Source: Phyllostachys edulis
Lineage: Eukaryota > Streptophyta > Magnoliopsida > Poales > Poaceae
NCBI GenBank assembly: GCA_036346405.1
Contig: CM070566.1
Location: forward strand, 13,759,533-13,823,532
Direction of reading: 5' to 3'
Length of the DNA stretch: 64,000 nucleotides
Shown here: positions 54,612 through 64,000 of the stretch, piece by piece
Numbering within the stretch: the first letter of the stretch is position 1
Layout of the letters: each line of letters opens with the position of its first letter
Position numbers and translations under genes: made by a program
Notes under the pieces: generated by a model
Database searches by the model: none
The model's input: only the letters and a program-made list of their open reading frames with translations
What the model was told of the DNA's origin: nothing

Positions 54612-55353
54612 CTTCTGTTGATGAGTTGCCTAAAATAAAATTCATGCACTGCGATAAATTTAGGTACTGGAGTTTGGTTAGACTGACGATGACTTCTGGC
54701 AGCCCTCTGAAATGCAGCCCTCCACAATGGCTCAAATTCAAATATTGGAGTTTGGTAAGGACACCCAAAGCTTCCGGTATACCTTCAACCTGACGGCAGT
54801 ATGATAAATCCAGATGAACCAAATCTTTGAGCTCCACAAATGATTTTGGGAGTATTTTTATTCTCCAACAATCTGATAAATCAAGATAGATCAGACCTTC
54901 CATTCCACCAATAGACTCTGGTAGTGTTGAGATTTCAGATCCACGAAGGTTCAGGTAATTTAATTTTGATAGCTTGATGATACACTTGGGAAATGATCGA
55001 TGATGGATCCGTGGAGCATTCAGATACCTCAACTGCTTCAATCGAGCAATAGAACGTGGCAACTTCCGTATTTTGCATTCACTTAAATCCAAGACACGCA
55101 GGTGCTTAGCTGATGAAAATGCAGCATCACGAAACTCAATTTCACCACAGTGCATAAAACACAATGCCCTAATCTTGGCAGGAGAAGTCACAGATAAGTT
55201 CAATGGCTTGCTGCAATCTGCGAGCAATGCATAGCGGCAGCAGTTTCCCCCAATATTGCCCTTTTTGCTAGCATCCAGAACTTCATCGGCCATGACCGAC
55301 CTTGCGAGGTCATGCACTAGGTCATGCATGGTGAACAATGTAACAGCTTCAGT
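54612..55353 (-). CDS. NLR exon 3, part A: MHD motif and first LRRs
   Basis: Begins after a TGCAG acceptor with TEAVTLFTMHDLVHDLARSV, so the MHD motif sits at about residues 481-483. Regular LRRs follow: LRVLDLSECKIRKLPRSIAR, LNYLNLRGSEISTLPESIGG, LIYLDLSDCWRIKILPKSF and LQYLNLSHCGGLHFRGL. The frame is intact up to GNSSTE, where the insertion begins. With the insertion the frame reads about 32 foreign codons and stops at 54511. Confidence 0.88.
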
Positions 55354-58088
55354 CTGCAGCAAAAGCATCTAGTAGTGTCAGGTTTCTGAATTCTAATCGT
55401 TTTATAATGCAAACTGATGGCATGTTTTAACTTTTGGGGAAAAAAAGAATAAATGCTACACATTGTAAGAAGAAAGAGCAAATATCTGGCCCTCAATCCA
55501 CTGGGCCCTAACTACAATTCTTATTGGAATTACAAATACCTTGAGAGTTTTATGCAAAAGCGGTGTTCTGGCATGCTCCTGCTTGCGCAGGTCTCTTCCG
55601 CGCTAAGAGTTAATTTTAAATTTCGTAACCATTGGATATTATATCCTTTTCCATTGAAATAAGTTTGTCACACTATTGTGTAGTACTTGTGAGCAAGCTG
55701 TTTAGGATCGCAACCCCATGAACTTTGGTAGGATTGGGATTATAAGATTGAATCTAGGATCTTGGTATGATCTAGCCTTAAATGTAACTCTAAAAATAGC
55801 CCGTGGACCACTATTTTATATGGTACCACATAATTGTGATGGTATGTACGAGCAAGACTGCAATGGTTTGATGGGATCACATCCTACAATATGAAGATCC
55901 TAGCAACATTGGTTTTGAGGGTGCCAGCTAGTTTTTTTAAAACTCTATTTTATTTCATACTAGATCTTACTGACATATTATAATATAATTTCCCCTTAAA
56001 TATGTGATAATATGTAAAGAGGCACAACAATGCACTAGCAAGCTCAAAAAACAAAAAAAATAGTGAAAACTACACCCAAGTTCCTTAATCTTGCTGATCC
56101 GAAGTGTCACATAGATATCCAAATTTAAAAATTAACAAGGTAGGTAAAAGCATGTCAGTTAGGCCACTTGGGTTTCTAAGAGACAAAGAATGTTGCTTTG
56201 GCAAGGATGATGTGGATTATGAAACACCCTAGAGACAAAAATCTAATGAAGGCCAACACCCGCTCGGAAGGCCAACACATGTGTAGCAACTTTCTTGTAC
56301 TTCCATCCTCACTTCACACAAAATAGTTAACTCGGAGTAATAACGTTTGGGCCACCGGGCATTAAATGATAATCTATAATCAATCTACGAAATCGCTATT
56401 TTAAGGGCGCCCTTGACTTCCCATCTCATGGATGCCATCCAGAGCCATCTAATCCACGCAAGAGGTGATGCGGGCCGTCCGGTCCAGATTTTTTTTGTCA
56501 CGTGGCAAAATGTCGTCAGACCCAAAATTTGTAATTCGGAATATTCTGTGTTCATAGCACCAGTCCTGAATCAGTAGCTAGTACTCACAGTTACATCATT
56601 AGATATCAAACACATATCACGAAAATGTAAAGCTATTGCATAATAATAAATAAAGTGTAAATTTACCTTACGGCTTTCATATTTCAGAATAGTCGACCAG
56701 ACCAAATACCTTTAAAAAATCAGAAGCGGAATTGAAATACAACACGTGGAACTCTCACGATATACCCACAGGCAATCGACTGGGGCCCACGATATAGTTC
56801 TTGACCTTCCTGATCTCCAGTCTTGACAAATATTCATAAGTGCCCACATAGCTTTCTTCTCTTACACTTACTAAATAATGATATTGAGCGAGTATGAGTA
56901 AACAACCGTACTCGCGAGCCAACACACATAATTACACCTGTTCACGGGAGACCAAGCCCGTTGGCCCAGCCCAAGCCCGACATTGTCCGAGCCGGGCTTG
57001 GGACTGGAATTTTGGCCCGAAAGCCCGCAAGCCCGAAAAAAGCAATTAAAAAATAGAAATATATATATTTAATTCTGGAAACGAATTAAAATTACTTTTT
57101 TATTCTGAAAAATGATTAAAATAATATATGTAAATCGAAAATTCAAATTTCGGGCCAGGCCAGGCCGGGCTCGGGCTTGTCCGTTTGAGATCGTGATTTT
57201 CAAGCCTGGCCCGGCGTTTGAATAGTTCTACACATAATGCAGTTATATAATATGCAAGGTTGATCAAAAGAATGGCTTGTGGTTCTTTTGTTTGCATAAA
57301 GCCACTTATTGAAATAGATTATGTAGTAGCAAATCCTGAGACCTAGTATTTTTAACTAACACAAGTTTTAACATAGTTGAGTTTTGTTGCAAAATACTAG
57401 TTGATGAGACAATGGGTGTCCTGATATTTCGATGAGAAGGATAACTCGATTTGGGTGGAGACGACTCTCACGATTCGGCTACCAATCGTACACAACCAAT
57501 ATATCCGGCAATCGCTGAACCAACTCCGAGTTCGTTATCGACCCTGCTAGAAGCACGATCGATCTAACCACGAAGGTCTATTCCTGCATGCAATCGAAGA
57601 ACAAGCAAGAACAAGATAAATAGCAAATAGCAATCTGGAATTGCAAATAGGATTGAAGCACTTGATAAGGTGGGATTCTGAATAAGGATCTTGACCAGGT
57701 GGTCTAGTTGACACACGTAGAGGGCAGCATCAAGGTGATTGAGCGTGGAGAGGGCATGGGGCGGTGGCGTCGAAAGAGAAGAAGGAAGAAAAGGCGGCAT
57801 GCACGAGCAGAAGGGGAGTGAGGAGAACTCACCAGTGCCAACGGTGGCGCGGGGGTGGACCGAGGCGAGCAGACGACGTGCCCCATGGGCAGAACTAGTG
57901 CGTCGTGGCGGCGACGTTGGGGAGAGGGGGAGCCGAAGCGAGTGGTGGGGAAAGGAAGAAGGTGGTCCGAGGAGGCTTTGGGGGCGAGGAATCGGAAGAT
58001 GGCTCACCGGAGCAAGAATGGCAGCGGTGGTGGGATTCGGCCGGATCAGAGGAAGATGGCGACGTGGCAAGGCTCGGTGGTGGATTCC
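55354..58088. other. NLR intron 2, downstream part
   Basis: No coding sequence. 56940-57230 contains mirrored GCCCGGCCC or GGGCTTGG-type stretches (AGCCCGTTGGCCCAGCCC at the left, GGCCAGGCCGGGCTCGGG at the right), an inverted GC-rich repeat that may be an old TIR element. 57400-58088 is moderately GC-rich and continues at 59021 onward, so it was one older repeat before the hAT element split it. Confidence 0.4.
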
Positions 58089-59020
58089 CAGTGGCGGAGC
58101 CAGGATTTTGACGATGGGAGTGCAAACTTAAGACACATCCGTTCCAACACAAGTTCAAACATGTCAAATTACATGTTCGCACTATAACCAATATCACAAA
58201 ATATTTTAGAAAATAACAACTTGATACGGCATTTCTTCATGTTTTGAAAGTGATTGATGACAGCATCATCACTAACTTGTAGAAAAAAATCACGCTCAAT
58301 GTACATAACTAAGCAACCATTCAAGTATTGTTCATCCATGCTATTTCTTAGCTTGTTCCTCACATGATTCATTGCCGAAAATACCCTCTCTACCCTTGCA
58401 GTAGCCACAGGAAGGATCAATACCAATTTGAGCAACAAATAAACAAGTTTATAGCAATCATCCTTCTTTGTCTCAATAAGTTTAATAGAGAGCTCGCTAA
58501 GATTCTCCACTTCTCGAAACCTTGTATCTTGATGCATGCTAGTGATAAACATATTAAGTTGCAAAGAAAGTTAGATCAAATCTGTGTTCCAGAAGTTTTT
58601 AGAATAAAACTTAGCAAGTTTAAGAACTTTATCTTTGTCATATGAAGCAAATGAATCAGCAGGATACAAAGATGTCATGCAAAGAAGTAGCGCAAAGATG
58701 TTACGCAAAGAACTAGCACTGTATTAACTTCATCAAACCTGTCATAAGAAGCAAATGTATTAGTAGAAAGCAAAGATACCCGGATGAGCAGATGGCACTT
58801 AGGCCTGACGCCTCCTTAACTAGTTGACTACTTGACTTAGGCTTGATTCTTAGATTCTGTTGGGTCTAATGCTAAATGAGCTACTAGGAGTTGAAGGGCA
58901 TGTATGTTAGTATGTGTAGTGCATATACTTCATATATTAGAAGGGTGTATATTAGCTTTTTATGCAAAAATTTTGGGGGTGCAGTTGCACCCCCATGCAT
59001 CAATATTAGCTCCGCCCCTG
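58089..59020 (-). mobile_element. hAT element, 932 bp, truncated, in NLR intron 2
   Basis: Ends CAGTGGCGGAGCCAGG and TTAGCTCCGCCCCTG (complement CAGGGGCGGAGCTAA) are hAT-type inverted repeats. The flanking octamer TGGATTCC is identical on both sides (58081-58088 and 59021-59028). The interior keeps only the C-terminal transposase segment on the minus strand. Confidence 0.88.
58169..58564 (-). pseudogene. hAT transposase C-terminal dimerisation domain
   Basis: A 131-codon frame with LILPVATARVERVFSAMNHV, RNKLRNSMDEQYLNGCLVMY and IERDFFLQVSDDAVINHFQN is the hAT C-terminal dimerisation module, closest in pattern to TTF/ZMYM1-type plant transposases. The catalytic RNase-H-like domain and BED/zinc finger are missing, so it cannot transpose by itself. 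Confidence 0.85.
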
Positions 59021-61788
59021 TGGATTCCTCAAATTGGGTTAGGGGTTTTGCACAACGTGGCCGGGAACATGAAGTGACATGAGTAGAATTGGGAATGGCT
59101 CACCGTGTCGGCCGAAACGGCGATGGAGTGTAGCGGCTTTGTCAGGTGGCGGGCACCGAAGGGGAGGAAGATGATGTGCTCCCGGTGCTTTGACTGCGGA
59201 GACAGGAGGGGGAGGTGAGCACCGGGAGGGGAAGCTTTGGCGATGCTTGGGGTGTGTTGGCGCGGGCTGGGCTTCACCAGAGCGGCAGCGTTGTGCGGGG
59301 GTGGCGACACCCGAACAGAGAGGAGAAAGGAAAGGGGGGGTACCAGAGGATGTGAAGTCGAGCGCGGCTTAAATAGGGTGGAGCGAGGACGATGATGACG
59401 TGGGCGGCGACATTGCACCAGTGGCGGTGATAGGAGCAGCGGTGCGGACGTGAACAGCGACTCAACTGCAGTGGCGTCGATTGTGATGGGGGCAGGTGTG
59501 GGCGACTTGGCCGTGTCGTGGGCACATGTTGAGGCGATAGGGGCTAGCGCGCGGTCGACGGCCGGTGTGGTGCCAGTGCAAGCGGCGAGGCACGTGATAC
59601 CAGCAACAGCATGGCGCTAGGGAAGCAGGCAGGGGGGAAGGGAGGCTGGTGCGTGGATCAGGAGGGAAAAAGGAGAAAAGAAAAGAAAAAGTAAAAGAAA
59701 GAGGAAAGAAAAGGAGAAGTCGGGCTGGGCCGAGTGGTTTCGGCCTAGACCGCACTTTTGAGGTTTCAATTTATTTTCTTTTTTTAACTCAGTTTGAATT
59801 CAATTTTCTGTTTTTGAGGTTGGGGTTTCAATTAACATGTAAAAATTCAAATATCAATGAAGCGAAACAAAAGGTTTTTAAAATCCCATATTTTTAGACA
59901 ATTTCAAATGCTTAGAATTTTTTGGATGTTACGAGTGTCCGTGAGTTCGCTTCCACATTTCTCTTGCCACTTCACACACCCCACTCTCTCCCTCTTCACT
60001 TTCTTCCTACCGATGCACGATTCGCTCACGTGGCTGCTAGCCAGACTCCTTCCTTCCTCTTCGCTTTCCACTACCACCGCTAGTTCTCAGACAACCGCCA
60101 GTCACGCATCTGAAGCGACCCTTTCCCCTTCCCCGCCAATGTGCTTCGATCGATACTGCCACCACCACTCCTTGCCGTTGCTGGAGGAGGGGAGTGATGG
60201 CCCGGTGCTCCTTTTCACCTTCTCCTTCACCGCCGAACACGACGTGCCCCCCCCCCCAATCCGCCGCGACTCGATCGACTCTGCCACCGCTACTTGTCGT
60301 CGCTGCCTCAACTCACGGTCGGGCTACGACCCTGCTCCGCCGCGCGCTGCCAGATCCATCATCGATGATGACCAGTAATTTTTTTAATCGAGTTTTTTTT
60401 CAATTGTTTTTTTAAAATCGATTTTTTCGAAACGGTTTTTCTCAATTGTTTTTTGTTTTCTCATTTTTTAATGTTAGAATCGTTTTTTCAGTCGAGCAAA
60501 TTTTCAGAATGTTTTTTTTTCAGAACGTTTTTTTATCACACAACCTTGCATGCCTGGGAGGGGGCGTCCTTGAGTAATGCAACTCACGGACGCCCTCAAG
60601 ATAGATGAACTCCTCGATCTAAGCCCTCCACTTGGGATCACACAAATACTACAGTACATGGTTCACATGGATCACTTCCAAATTGAGTCGGGGTATACAC
60701 TCACCTAGGTCGTTTCCAAATTGGATCAGGGTGTTAGACTCACCCTTTTAAAGGGATAACGCCCTTGGCAGTGCTTTGCATACACTTTAGATGCCAAGAA
60801 GTATATTTAACTTGTGATGGGTAGCAACAAACAGGTCCACTTCCCCAGCACAGACTGATGAGTTGATACCATCTGTAACAACTTGGCGCCCAAAACTCAC
60901 TAAAGTTCAATCCCCACGCTAGACATAGCTATGTACATGTAGTCCTTGCTTCCCTCAAAAGGTTTAACCTATAGTTACTACAATGGGTCCATCAGCCATT
61001 ATATGCTAGTACTTCCCACTATAAACACTCGATGTGGGGCTAATCCAACCACTAGTATACATGCACAATATTGGCCATTTCCTAATTGGGCCCGAGTTTA
61101 TAGGATCATCCATGCAAAGGTAAAGATACTTGTATTATTGTGGCTGCTCATGGTTATGTTGGCCGAATAATCTTTCAACATCCTAGTTTCAACAACTATT
61201 CTTTGCACTTTTGAGCACTAGACTTATGTCAAGGTTACAAATCTAAGGACCAAAAGTTGGAGGGTGTTCCGAAAGAACAACAATTTCTAGTACTCTTTTT
61301 GAGGTTGTGGTTCACAAATTTTTTATTGGCTTTGCCAACTCCTTTTCCCTTTTGTTGTGGTTGTTTTATCAGTATTATTAAGTGTTTTCTAGAGAGATTG
61401 CTCCACTTAATTCTTGATAACAACTTGACTTACACTCCTATAGTAAAAAAAATCCTCACCTACTATTTTTGACCAAGTATGTTATTTAAAAAAAAACTAC
61501 ATTTCTGGACAGAGGGATTATTATTTATTTTTATTGTACTAACACTCTATAGTAAAAAATAATAGCCAAACATGTATTAGGGGATGTATCAATTTCTGAA
61601 ACATCAGTTATTTGAAAACAAAGGTAGTATGTTGCAACTCACAACTTTATGTTATGTGGATACTTTAATACAATATAATGCTTGTTTTCGATCTTAGCAT
61701 CAATATGAAAATATGCAGCATGTGAGTTGCACCACAATATGTTCAAGATAATAAAACTGTGCAATTGTAGAGGTATGAACTAACTCAC
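59021..61788. other. NLR intron 2, upstream part
   Basis: Continuation of the repeat split by the hAT element to about 59930, ending with the TTTTTTGGATGTTACG pattern seen at the ends of grass LTRs. 59930-60600 has possible inverted ends (GAGTGTCCGTGAGTT and AACTCACGGACGCCCTC). GC- and T-rich ORFs at 59000-60400 have no domain. Near 61510 a GGACAGAGGGATTA string resembles one end of a Stowaway MITE. No gene other than the host NLR. Confidence 0.4.
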
Positions 61789-62928
61789 CAATGGTGACTT
61801 TGAATGTTGAAGGAAGGACATCCCCAAAAGATGACTAACATAATTCTCACCAAGCTGCCTAGTGGATAGTATGCTAACTGTCTCGATGAAACCAAGAGAA
61901 ATCCATTGGTGAATTAAATCATCTTTATCGATATTGTGTCCTTTTGGAAAGATTGCACAATAGGCAAAGCATAACTTCAAGTATGGAGGCATACTACTGT
62001 AGCTTAGCTTCAAGGATGCAAGTACGTGATGAGGTGAAGATTCATTTTCTGAAGCAGGTACATTCCAGATATCACTGTTTTTCACTGACTCCCATTCATC
62101 AGACGACATATGTTTCAATGTATACCCAATGGATTTAGCAGCTAATGCCACACCTCCACATTTCTTTGCAATCTCCCTTCCTATAAGCCCCAACTGCTCT
62201 TTGTCAGGTCTGGCATCAAAGGCACTTTTATGTTTTATGATAGTCCAGCACATGTCATTTGTCAAGGGCTCTATCTTGTATGGCTCAACGGTGCGAATTT
62301 TCTCTGCAATCCCTTTATCACGCGTGGTTATTATGACAACCACCTCGCCACCCTGTCCAACCTTTAGCACAGACTTCAGCTCAGCTAGTTTAAATGGATC
62401 CTTCTCCCACAGGTCATCTAAAACAATAAGAATCTTCTTTCCAGCAAGTACCTTCCCAAGGCGTTTGTGTATCATCTCCTTTTCAGTCATCTGGCTCTGC
62501 TCATCTGATACTTGTGAAACTATAGAGTTGCCGATTTTATTCAAGTCAAACGTCTGGGACACATAAACCCACACCCGAAAGTAGTCTTTGAACTGGGTAT
62601 CATTGAAAACCAATTTTGCCAAGGTTGTCTTGCCAATGCCTCCAATGCCATATATGGGAAGGATGGTGATCTCTTGAGTGATGCTCCCAAATAAAGAAGC
62701 AATTATTTTCTGCTCGTCTTCAGTCCTCCCTATGATAGGTGCTTCTTCCATATTCGATGATGTTTCCCGTGTATCAGTAACTTGCTGCACATTAGAGCTA
62801 CTGCCTGTGGTGAAACTGAAATCCTTGTGTTGTTTTGTGATTTTCTCCAGTTCCGCTCTCATCTTCTTCATCTTATTAGCCATGCTAATCTTGGGAACAA
62901 TTGTGAGACGGGGGATCCTAGCTGCCAA
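61789..62928 (-). CDS. NLR exon 2: NB-ARC domain
   Basis: 380 codons with the NB-ARC motifs in order (protein residues from the ATG): P-loop GIGGIGKTTLAK at about 185-197, RNBS-A FRVWVYVSQTFD, kinase-2 KKILIVLDDLWE at about 256-267, RNBS-B VVVIITTRDKGI at about 288-300, GLPL-type CGGVALAAKSIG, and RNBS-D LKLCFAYCAIFPKG. The MHD motif falls at the start of exon 3. GVALA replaces the common GLPLA. Trp after the kinase-2 Asp-Asp (DDLWE) indicates the non-TIR class. All motifs are intact, with no stop or frameshift, so the ATPase module was under selection until recently. Confidence 0.9.
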
Positions 62929-63196
62929 CTGCAAGACATTTCATTTGAATTGTCAGTAGGTTGGAAAATTCTGTACATTTTTCACAATCTAAAACTTGTG
63001 GAATGACACGTTAACACCTATCCCTCTTAGCCCCAAACAGAAATAAGAATATAAGATAAGTACGCTGTTCTACCAGCACGTTACATTAAAATCCAGTTTT
63101 TTTTTCGTTTCCCAAAAAACAAATCAAATCCAGTTTCACGGCAAGCAATAGTAGCAACAAGAATTGGGTTTTGTGAAGTGCACGCTGCATACATAC
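62929..63196 (-). other. NLR intron 1
   Basis: 268-bp intron, GTATGT donor and TGCAG acceptor, separating CC and NB-ARC exons in phase 0. No insertions. Confidence 0.8.
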
Positions 63197-63472
63197 CTTC
63201 CGTGCAGGCGGTTTAGCGTTGGCTTCATACTCGTCAATCATGTCGGAGATGTCATACATGGAGTTCTTGAGCCGCTTCAGCCACAGCCGCACCTCTTCGT
63301 TGGTGGTGGACTGCCTCTCGGCGTCCTTGAGCACTGCCTGCACAGACTCCAGCGTCGCCTTCATCCCCTGCAGGTCGTCGTTGAAGTTCCACTGCAGCGT
63401 GAGGACGGAACCAATCTGTCCGGTCACCACCTTGAGGACGGCGGAGGCAAGCATGCCCCCGACTTCCGCCAT
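63197..63472 (-). CDS. NLR exon 1: coiled-coil domain
   Basis: The ATG at 63472 opens MAEVGGMLASAVLKVVTGQI, the usual start of cereal CC domains (Rx N-terminal type). Amphipathic heptads follow (LQGMKATLESVQAVLKDAER, then EEVRLWLKRLKNSMYDISDM), ending with IDEYEANAKPPARK, where the EDVID-type segment reads DMIDEYE. 276 nt, exactly 92 codons, then donor GTATGT. This ATG is chosen because it is in frame with exon 2, has the family-typical start and has no longer in-frame option. Confidence 0.88.
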
Positions 63473-64000
63473 GGCTGCTCGTCCTTGCGCCGGTCTCTCT
63501 GAGGTGGTGTGAGCAGGATAGATGGACGTTCCTCTTGCGGCCGCGGATCTTTGCTTGTGTGACGGGAAAAATCCAATTGCGTGTGTGCGAGCAGAAGAAG
63601 CAAGGTAGCTGGATGCAATGGGATGTATGCTTCTTCGATGGTGTTGTAAGAAATATAGAAATACTAAAATCTTCCAAAGGTACTATGGATGCTGAGTTGG
63701 AACGATGTGACTCGTTGTTAGTGCGTAGGGCCTTAGCAAAGTTGGCTTTAGATTCGCACAAAGCCACTTTCATTATTTTTCCTGCATTTTCCTGCTTTTC
63801 CTACCTTTTGACCCGTGCTGATGCGCCCACTGCTGCCCTTCCTAAAAGCTGTAGTTTCATGACTTGAACGGAATTAATTATGTGAAATTTTGGTGTGAGA
63901 TGACTTCAGGAAAAAAATGTTCAGTTTTTTTAGCATAATGATGTGAGAGTAAGAAGGGTGTTAACAGACAAGCACACAATTGCACATACGACTTAAACAA
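63473..64000 (-). promoter_or_regulatory. NLR upstream region (promoter and 5' leader)
   Basis: Minus-strand sequence upstream of ATG 63472. A weak TATA-like TCTATATTTC lies about 180 bp upstream (63647-63658). No cis-element arrangement or second gene was recognised; small ORFs here are shadows. Confidence 0.3.

Larger units (their letters stand above)
51516..54680. repeat. Tandem duplication, copy 2 (within the intact-frame NLR)
   Basis: Partner of 47707-50628. It is 397 bp longer because of the inserted element at 54220-54611 and its target duplication, and it differs by the number of LRR units and small indels such as a 12-bp loss giving RLARLPEMDSLKAL instead of RLARLPESLAKMDSL. Confidence 0.9.
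52695..63472 (-). pseudogene. CC-NB-LRR resistance gene (RGA-type), disrupted by an insertion
   Basis: Cytosolic immune-receptor class that senses pathogen effectors. Three exons: CC 63472-63197 (92 codons), NB-ARC 62928-61789 (380 codons) and LRR 55353-52695. Junctions are phase 0 with GT-AG ends (GTATGT/TGCAG and GTGAGT/TGCAG). Exon 3 minus the inserted 392 bp and one 5-bp target copy is 2262 nt, exactly 754 codons including the stop, so the pre-insertion gene would encode about 1225 residues, normal for this family. As it stands, translation enters the insertion after about 720 residues and stops at 54511, giving a product of about 752 residues without most LRRs. A separate downstream LRR frame begins after the insertion. 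The element might be spliced out, but this is untested. Confidence 0.88.

Noticed and set aside
57564..58131. Overlapping ORFs of 168 and 130 codons on opposite strands
   Set aside because: Compositional ORFs in a GC-rich repeat that the hAT element splits; no recognisable domain.
59857..60378. 173-codon plus-strand ORF
   Set aside because: Ser/Thr/Pro-rich with no domain, located in repeat-derived intron sequence.
61500..61530. Stowaway MITE end (GGACAGAGGGATTA)
   Set aside because: No matching inverted end or TA duplication was found nearby.
1..64000. tRNA or rRNA genes
   Set aside because: The only tRNA-related strings are primer-binding sites of retroelements; no cloverleaf or rRNA sequence was recognised.

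Overview
The window looks like nuclear DNA of a grass (Poaceae). It contains spliced plant genes with GT-AG introns, a cereal-type CC-NB-LRR resistance gene, and layered LTR retrotransposons with hAT, PIF/Harbinger and CACTA-like DNA transposons. Gene fragments match plant families (ARF, GT106 O-fucosyltransferase, cysteine-rich receptor kinase, SEC11, TRAPPC6). Nothing prokaryotic is present: no operons, CRISPR arrays or rRNA. No species is assigned.

Layout. 1-8.5 kb: MITE-like elements, an ARF fragment followed by a GT106 fragment, a 5'-truncated LTR-like sequence and a broken receptor-kinase fragment. 8.6-11.1 kb: a short non-autonomous Ty3/gypsy derivative with two LTRs. 11.1-17 kb: gene-poor DNA with tandem repeats and a PIF/Harbinger-type element (15069-16387) that carries exon 1 of a SEC11-like signal peptidase gene. 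17-28.3 kb: an 11.3-kb Ty1/copia element on the minus strand with 2-kb LTRs and a decayed gag-pol. 28.5-29.6 kb: a CACTA-like remnant split by a 758-bp TIR element. 30.5-36.8 kb: a Tat-like Ty3/gypsy element on the minus strand that lacks its 3' LTR. 36.8-47.7 kb: a TRAPPC6 exon fragment, non-coding retroelement sequence and a 2.28-kb solo LTR with an intact target-site duplication. 47.7-64 kb: the resistance-gene locus.

The resistance locus is the main gene content. A minus-strand CC-NB-LRR gene has exon 1 (CC, 63472-63197), exon 2 (NB-ARC, 62928-61789), a 6.4-kb intron holding a hAT element, and exon 3 (LRR, 55353-52695). Exon 3 is interrupted by a 392-bp LTR-plus-PBS element flanked by CTTCT. 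Excluding the insert and one CTTCT copy, exon 3 is 2262 nt, exactly divisible by three, so the gene was probably intact before a recent insertion. The 3' half of the gene and its downstream flank are tandemly duplicated at 47707-50628. That copy is an orphan LRR block and preserves the empty insertion site.

No wholly new biological system is visible. The most notable items are the insertion-inactivated NLR with its paralogous empty site, the SEC11-carrying PIF/Harbinger element with its empty site in an adjacent tandem repeat, the ARF/GT106 mosaic, and the palindrome-rich copia LTRs. Family assignments come from reading motifs without database searches.
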